From contig NCBD01000084.1 of NCBI GenBank assembly GCA_002255315.1, forward strand, positions 1 through 8,972: 8,972 bases of DNA, written 5' to 3'. The position numbers and the translations under genes were made by a program. Under the pieces are notes generated by a model, which made no database searches, was not told the DNA's origin, and saw only the letters and a list, made by a program, of their open reading frames with translations. The DNA comes from Actinobacteria bacterium 21-64-8. GTDB lineage: Bacteria > Actinomycetota > Acidimicrobiia > Acidimicrobiales > RAAP-2. Position 1 is the first letter of the stretch. Every line of letters starts with the position of its first letter. Below are positions 6,446-8,972 of this stretch, piece by piece.

Positions 6446-7670
6446 GTCGGGCCAGGTTGATGGCCGCGTTGAGGTCGCGGTCGAGCGTGAGGCCACAGGA
6501 CTCACAGTGATACGTCCGCAGCTCCAGGGACAGTTTGGCTTTCACTGTCTGGCATTGACTGCAGGTCTTCGATGACGGGTAGAAGCGTCCGGCCTTCACC
6601 AGCGACGAGCCGTACCACTTCGTCTTGTACTCGAGTTGGCGAGTGAACTCACCCCAACTGGCGTCAGAGATGTGTCTGGCGAGGGAGTGGTTCTTCATCA
6701 TGCCCTTGACGTTCAGATCTTCCACGACGATGAGGTCGTAGTTCTTCGCGAGCAGCGTGGTCGTCTCGTGGATGAGGTTCCTGCGAGAGTTGGCGACACC
6801 CGCGTGGACCTTCTGGACTCGAACGTGGGCGAGCTTCCATCGGTTCGACGGCGCGACGCCCTTGCGCGGACCTTGTCGGCGCGAAGCGACGCGCTGGGCG
6901 TGGGCCAGCCTCTTCTCGGCCGTCACTAGGTGGTGGGGGTTCTTCACGTCGAGCACGTGGTTTCCGTCCGGGGTAGCCCCGGTGTAGAGGGTGCTGAGCC
7001 CGACATCGATGCCGATGATCCTCTCTGGGGGCCGGGTCGCGGGAATGACGCGCTGCACTTGAACGGAGAAGGCGATCGTCCACGCGCCCTTCCGCTCGGT
7101 GATGGTGGCGGCCATGATTCGTCCGCTGCCGCGCTCGAGGTGCCGGTAGAGCTTGCGGGTGGACTCGTAGGTCTTCAGCTCTCCGACGCGAGAGACCCTC
7201 ACGTGGTGTGAGTCGGTGAGTCGCACCGCGGTGTTCGTGAAGCGCACCGAGCCACCCGGTTGTCGCTTCTTGAAGGTGGGGAACTTGGCCGTGCCCTTCT
7301 TCCAGTTGGTAAAGGCCCGGCTCAGGCGCTGGGTGGCGTCGTTGTGGGTGGACGAGCCGTTCTCGCCCCACCACGGGGCCAGTTCGTCGCGGTGCTTCGC
7401 CCAGAGGTAGAGCAGGTCGAAGTGGCCAGTGCCGAGGTACTCCTCCTTGGGCACCTCGTCTCCGGCGTCCTTCCTCACACGGTTCTCGTCCCAGTTGGTC
7501 TTCACCAGCCCGAGCAGGGCGTTGTAGGCGAAGCGCGAGCCACCGATGTGACTGCGCAGGAGATTGACCTGCTCGGGGGTGGGGTCAAAGGCGTAGGCGT
7601 AGGCGTAGGCGTAGGCCTGGGTGACGGTCGCCGTCGAGGTCGACGTGAGCTCGAGAATGGCCGTGGTCAC
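6318..7670 (-). CDS. tnpB: TnpB, RNA-guided nuclease of insertion sequences
   Basis: TnpB is the ancestor-like relative of Cas12: it cuts DNA with a RuvC domain, guided by an RNA from its element's end, and favours retention of the element. The 450-residue protein has an N-terminal strand and helical region (QAY...FDPTPEQ, SRFAYNALL), then RuvC-I D222 in IIGIDVG, RuvC-II E317 in IVVEDLN, a CxxC...CxxC zinc ribbon (C370, C373, C389, C392) and RuvC-III D399 in DRDLNAAIN, so all catalytic residues are present. Residues 20-27 are (YA)4, encoded by a hexamer repeat. The GTG at 7670 gives an extra Thr/Ser-rich N-terminus of about 15 residues; GATACT ends 6 nt before it. No tnpA of the Y1 or serine type is nearby. 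Transcription runs towards the 3' end of ahcY and could produce antisense RNA there. Confidence 0.95.
   Translation of the reverse strand: MTTAILELTSTSTATVTQAYAYAYAYAFDPTPEQVNLLRSHIGGSRFAYNALLGLVKTNWDENRVRKDAGDEVPKEEYLGTGHFDLLYLWAKHRDELAPWWGENGSSTHNDATQRLSRAFTNWKKGTAKFPTFKKRQPGGSVRFTNTAVRLTDSHHVRVSRVGELKTYESTRKLYRHLERGSGRIMAATITERKGAWTIAFSVQVQRVIPATRPPERIIGIDVGLSTLYTGATPDGNHVLDVKNPHHLVTAEKRLAHAQRVASRRQGPRKGVAPSNRWKLAHVRVQKVHAGVANSRRNLIHETTTLLAKNYDLIVVEDLNVKGMMKNHSLARHISDASWGEFTRQLEYKTKWYGSSLVKAGRFYPSSKTCSQCQTVKAKLSLELRTYHCESCGLTLDRDLNAAINLARQGLAGTNTVTGRGGEVRPSQQTLAGEAHPDEASTETPPEVGA
7590..7616. repeat. Hexanucleotide tandem repeat inside tnpB, (GGCGTA) x 4.5
   Basis: Four perfect GGCGTA units plus GGC follow one another. 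On the coding strand they read (TAC GCC)n and encode alternating Tyr-Ala at residues 20-27. Unit gain or loss keeps the frame. Confidence 0.95.
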
Positions 7671-7676
7671 AGAGTC

Positions 7677-7682
7677 AGTATC
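7677..7682 (-). promoter_or_regulatory. Candidate -10 element of tnpB
   Basis: GATACT (7682-7677 on the minus strand) ends 6 nt before the GTG at 7670. It lies just inside the right inverted repeat. No matching -35 is found at 16-18 nt. Confidence 0.3.
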
Positions 7683-7684
7683 GG

Positions 7685-7737
7685 CTCAGGGTGTCACATT
7701 GACCGCGCGCCACCGCCCACCAAGTTTGCCGAAACGG
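7685..7737 (-). repeat. Right terminal inverted repeat of the tnpB element
   Basis: This is the complement partner of 6245-6298. Read inward on the minus strand it starts CCGTTTCGGCAAACT, against CCCCTTCGGCAAACT on the left, and both start directly at the AATTAGCG duplication. Confidence 0.85.
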
Positions 7738-7745
7738 AATTAGCG
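7738..7745. repeat. Right copy of 8-bp target-site duplication AATTAGCG
   Basis: It is an exact direct copy of 6237-6244. It contains the stop codon (TTA, read as TAA on the minus strand) and last arginine codon of the PIG-L gene. Confidence 0.8.
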
Positions 7746-8603
7746 ATAGCCGACGAAGATGTCTTCGGCCGAGCCGCTCAGTCCGAGCGGATTGGTGGCG
7801 CGCACAAACCATTCGTAACGCATCTCGTCACGAAAACGTTCACGACCCATCTTCATCCAGAATGACTCGCTAATTTGACTCGCGTGCGCGGCGAGTGCGT
7901 CGAACTTCGCGTCTGCAACGGCGCGCACGTCCACGCGCACTGACACCTCGTCGTCCGGAGTCGCCATGTTGAGGGGTTCACCCTCTTCGGTGAGGAGTTC
8001 CGCTTCCTCCTCGACGGCGCGACCGGCCGCAAGGTCGGCCTCGCGCTGGAGGCGCTCTTCTTCGGCCCAGCGCGCGCGCCAGGTCACCATGATCGACTCG
8101 GGAACCGCGTTGAAGTAGAGCGTTGGTTCGTAGTCCAAGAGGGCAATCGCGGCCAGGGTCACCCGATGGGCTTGGATGTGGTCGGGGTGACCGTAAAAGC
8201 CCACGGCGTTGTAGGTCATGACGACTTGGGGTCGCTCTTCACGAAGCACGGTGGCGAGCTTCTGCGCCGCGACGTCAACGGGCGTCGCCCAAAACGAATC
8301 GACATCCTTGTTTTGTGGCCAACCCATCATGCCCGAATCACGGTAACCCAAGCGCACGAGTCGATCGATACCGAGTATCGCCACGGCGCGGTCCAGCTCG
8401 ACCGCTCGCATGGCCGCCACGACGTCGCCGTCGTGGTGATCGGCGTCGGGTTTGGCCCCGTCGAGCGCGTCGCCGCACTCACCGTTGGTACACGTCACGA
8501 GTACGGTGCGTACGCCCTCGTTCGCGAGTTGACGAAACAGCCCACCCGTCGAGCTCGCCTCGTCGTCGGGGTGCGCGTGCACCGCCACGAAGGTCAGTCC
8601 CAT
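7740..8603 (-). CDS. PIG-L/LmbE family zinc deacetylase, MshB/Mca-like
   Basis: This is a zinc hydrolase of the family that contains MshB (deacetylates GlcNAc-inositol in mycothiol synthesis) and Mca (cleaves mycothiol S-conjugates). The metal site is the N-terminal AHPDDE (10-15, ligands H11 and D14) with HPDH at 139-142 (H142); D13 would be the general base. GYRDSGM (86-92) resembles RDSGM of MshB and VDSGL of Mca. The C-terminal part (DALAAHASQI, 235-244) resembles the DALRAHATQI segment of Mca. The 287 residues fit both. A charged helix-like stretch with many Glu lies at about 175-210. I cannot decide between MshB, Mca and another de-N-acetylase. The ATG at 8603 has GGAGG 6 nt upstream and overlaps the upstream gene by 10 nt, so translation is probably coupled. 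Its TAA falls in the right target duplication of the tnpB element. Confidence 0.9.
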   Translation of the reverse strand: MGLTFVAVHAHPDDEASSTGGLFRQLANEGVRTVLVTCTNGECGDALDGAKPDADHHDGDVVAAMRAVELDRAVAILGIDRLVRLGYRDSGMMGWPQNKDVDSFWATPVDVAAQKLATVLREERPQVVMTYNAVGFYGHPDHIQAHRVTLAAIALLDYEPTLYFNAVPESIMVTWRARWAEEERLQREADLAAGRAVEEEAELLTEEGEPLNMATPDDEVSVRVDVRAVADAKFDALAAHASQISESFWMKMGRERFRDEMRYEWFVRATNPLGLSGSAEDIFVGYR

Positions 8604-8972
8604 GTCAATCCTCCAAAGAGATCGTTCGCGTCGTCACCGTCGCCCACCCGCCGGCGCGACCAGGCACGCGCAAAGTATTCCGTGCCAAAGAGCAGTGTAA
8701 AGAGGTCTTCGCGCATTGTTACCAAATCACCATTGTCGACCTGTGACGCGTGCGTCGCCATCGCGCGCTGCTTGATCGGCGCAAGGTGCGCGACGTCCAT
8801 CGTCGTCGCCACGGACACTCGTTCCACGTGAGCGCCCGCTTCAAGTATCCAGGCCGGCAAGAAGACCCCCAGGTCGCGCGCGCCGCGGGCGAAGTCCGCG
8901 AGGACCTCGCGCGGCACCACGGGGTAGTAGAGGCGCTCGACGAAGCTGGTGAGTTCCACGGCGCGGCGCGTT
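8594..8972 (-). CDS. C-terminal part of a second PIG-L/LmbE family protein, N-terminus beyond right edge
   Basis: The frame is open from the right edge to a TGA at 8596-8594. A GTG at 8959 exists, but the codons before it are open to the edge and the family needs an N-terminal metal site, so this is read as a truncated gene. The assignment rests on similarity to the C-terminal end of the neighbouring PIG-L protein: THASQV against AHASQI, the following aromatic segment (EYFAR against EWFVR), and the final DLFGG against DIFVG. Mca also has an AHATQI at this place. The AHPDDE and HPDH motifs would lie outside the window, so catalytic competence cannot be judged. It overlaps the next gene by 10 nt and its last codons carry the GGAGG used by that gene, which indicates one operon of two paralogues. 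Confidence 0.72.
   Translation of the reverse strand, partial: TRRAVELTSFVERLYYPVVPREVLADFARGARDLGVFLPAWILEAGAHVERVSVATTMDVAHLAPIKQRAMATHASQVDNGDLVTMREDLFTLLFGTEYFARAWSRRRVGDGDDANDLFGGLTWD
8610..8614 (-). promoter_or_regulatory. Ribosome binding site of the PIG-L gene inside the upstream reading frame
   Basis: GGAGG on the minus strand lies 6 nt before the ATG at 8603 and within the last codons of the upstream gene, which fixes the start and suggests translational coupling. Confidence 0.75.

Larger units (their letters stand above)
6245..7737 (-). mobile_element. 1493-bp tnpB element with terminal inverted repeats and 8-bp target duplication
   Basis: The element sits between the convergent ends of ahcY and the PIG-L gene. 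It holds one gene, tnpB, on the minus strand, with about 70 bp of non-coding DNA on each side made up mostly of the inverted repeats. An exact 8-bp direct repeat flanks it. Elements of the IS200/IS605 and IS607 families, and tnpB-only IS1341-type elements, have no long terminal inverted repeats and do not duplicate 8 bp of target. That kind of boundary is the mark of DDE transposition, and 8-bp duplications are known from families such as ISL3, IS6, IS1 and IS66. No transposase of any type is inside, so movement would have to be in trans. An alternative is that tnpB entered the loop of a small pre-existing hairpin (MITE-like) element. Confidence 0.75.

Noticed and set aside
7260..7865. 201-residue plus-strand frame rich in Val and Gly
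   Set aside because: It is antisense to tnpB and crosses the element boundary into the PIG-L gene, and it shows no recognisable motif; it is a shadow of GC-rich codon use.
1..8972. CRISPR array, tRNA or rRNA genes
   Set aside because: No regularly spaced direct repeats with unique spacers were seen, and no stretch reads like a tRNA or rRNA. The only tandem repeat is the hexamer in tnpB.

Overview
The window looks like chromosome from a GC-rich actinobacterium. The signs are GC-rich codon use, two PIG-L/LmbE proteins of the mycothiol-enzyme type, and several starts with a -10 hexamer only 6-7 nt upstream and little or no Shine-Dalgarno (leaderless-style). Acidimicrobiia is a guess; no marker gene here settles it.

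Layout. Left block, minus strand, read right to left: a small one-TM protein with a Thr/Pro/Ala-rich tail (3373-3693), a proline iminopeptidase of the tricorn F1 type (2408-3310), a BcrC-like PAP2 phosphatase (1705-2319), and an M1 aminopeptidase (GAMEN, HELAH) that runs off the left edge (1-1656). The two peptidases would act on the same peptide pool. Divergent from this block, plus strand: ychF (3792-4710), broken by an out-of-frame internal deletion that removes the G3 region, then ahcY (4793-6238), intact. Right block, minus strand: the C-terminal end of one PIG-L family protein (8594-8972, entering from the right edge) overlaps by 10 nt a complete PIG-L deacetylase (7740-8603). The two look like tandem paralogues.

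The most interesting object lies between the convergent ends of ahcY and the PIG-L gene. It is a 1493-bp element (6245-7737) whose only gene is an intact-looking TnpB (6318-7670, minus). The element is bounded by imperfect inverted repeats of about 54 bp (core 31/36 identical) and flanked by an exact 8-bp direct repeat, AATTAGCG, abutting both repeats in register. Standard tnpB carriers (IS200/IS605, IS607, IS1341-type) lack long terminal inverted repeats and make no such target duplication. The boundaries therefore look like those of a DDE-transposed element, yet no DDE, Y1 or serine transposase is present. Removing the element plus one AATTAGCG copy gives an empty site in which the two stop codons touch back to back inside a 9-bp-arm palindrome. 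The duplication keeps both stop codons, so neither neighbour was damaged.

All homology statements come from reading motifs and recalled family sequences; no search was run.
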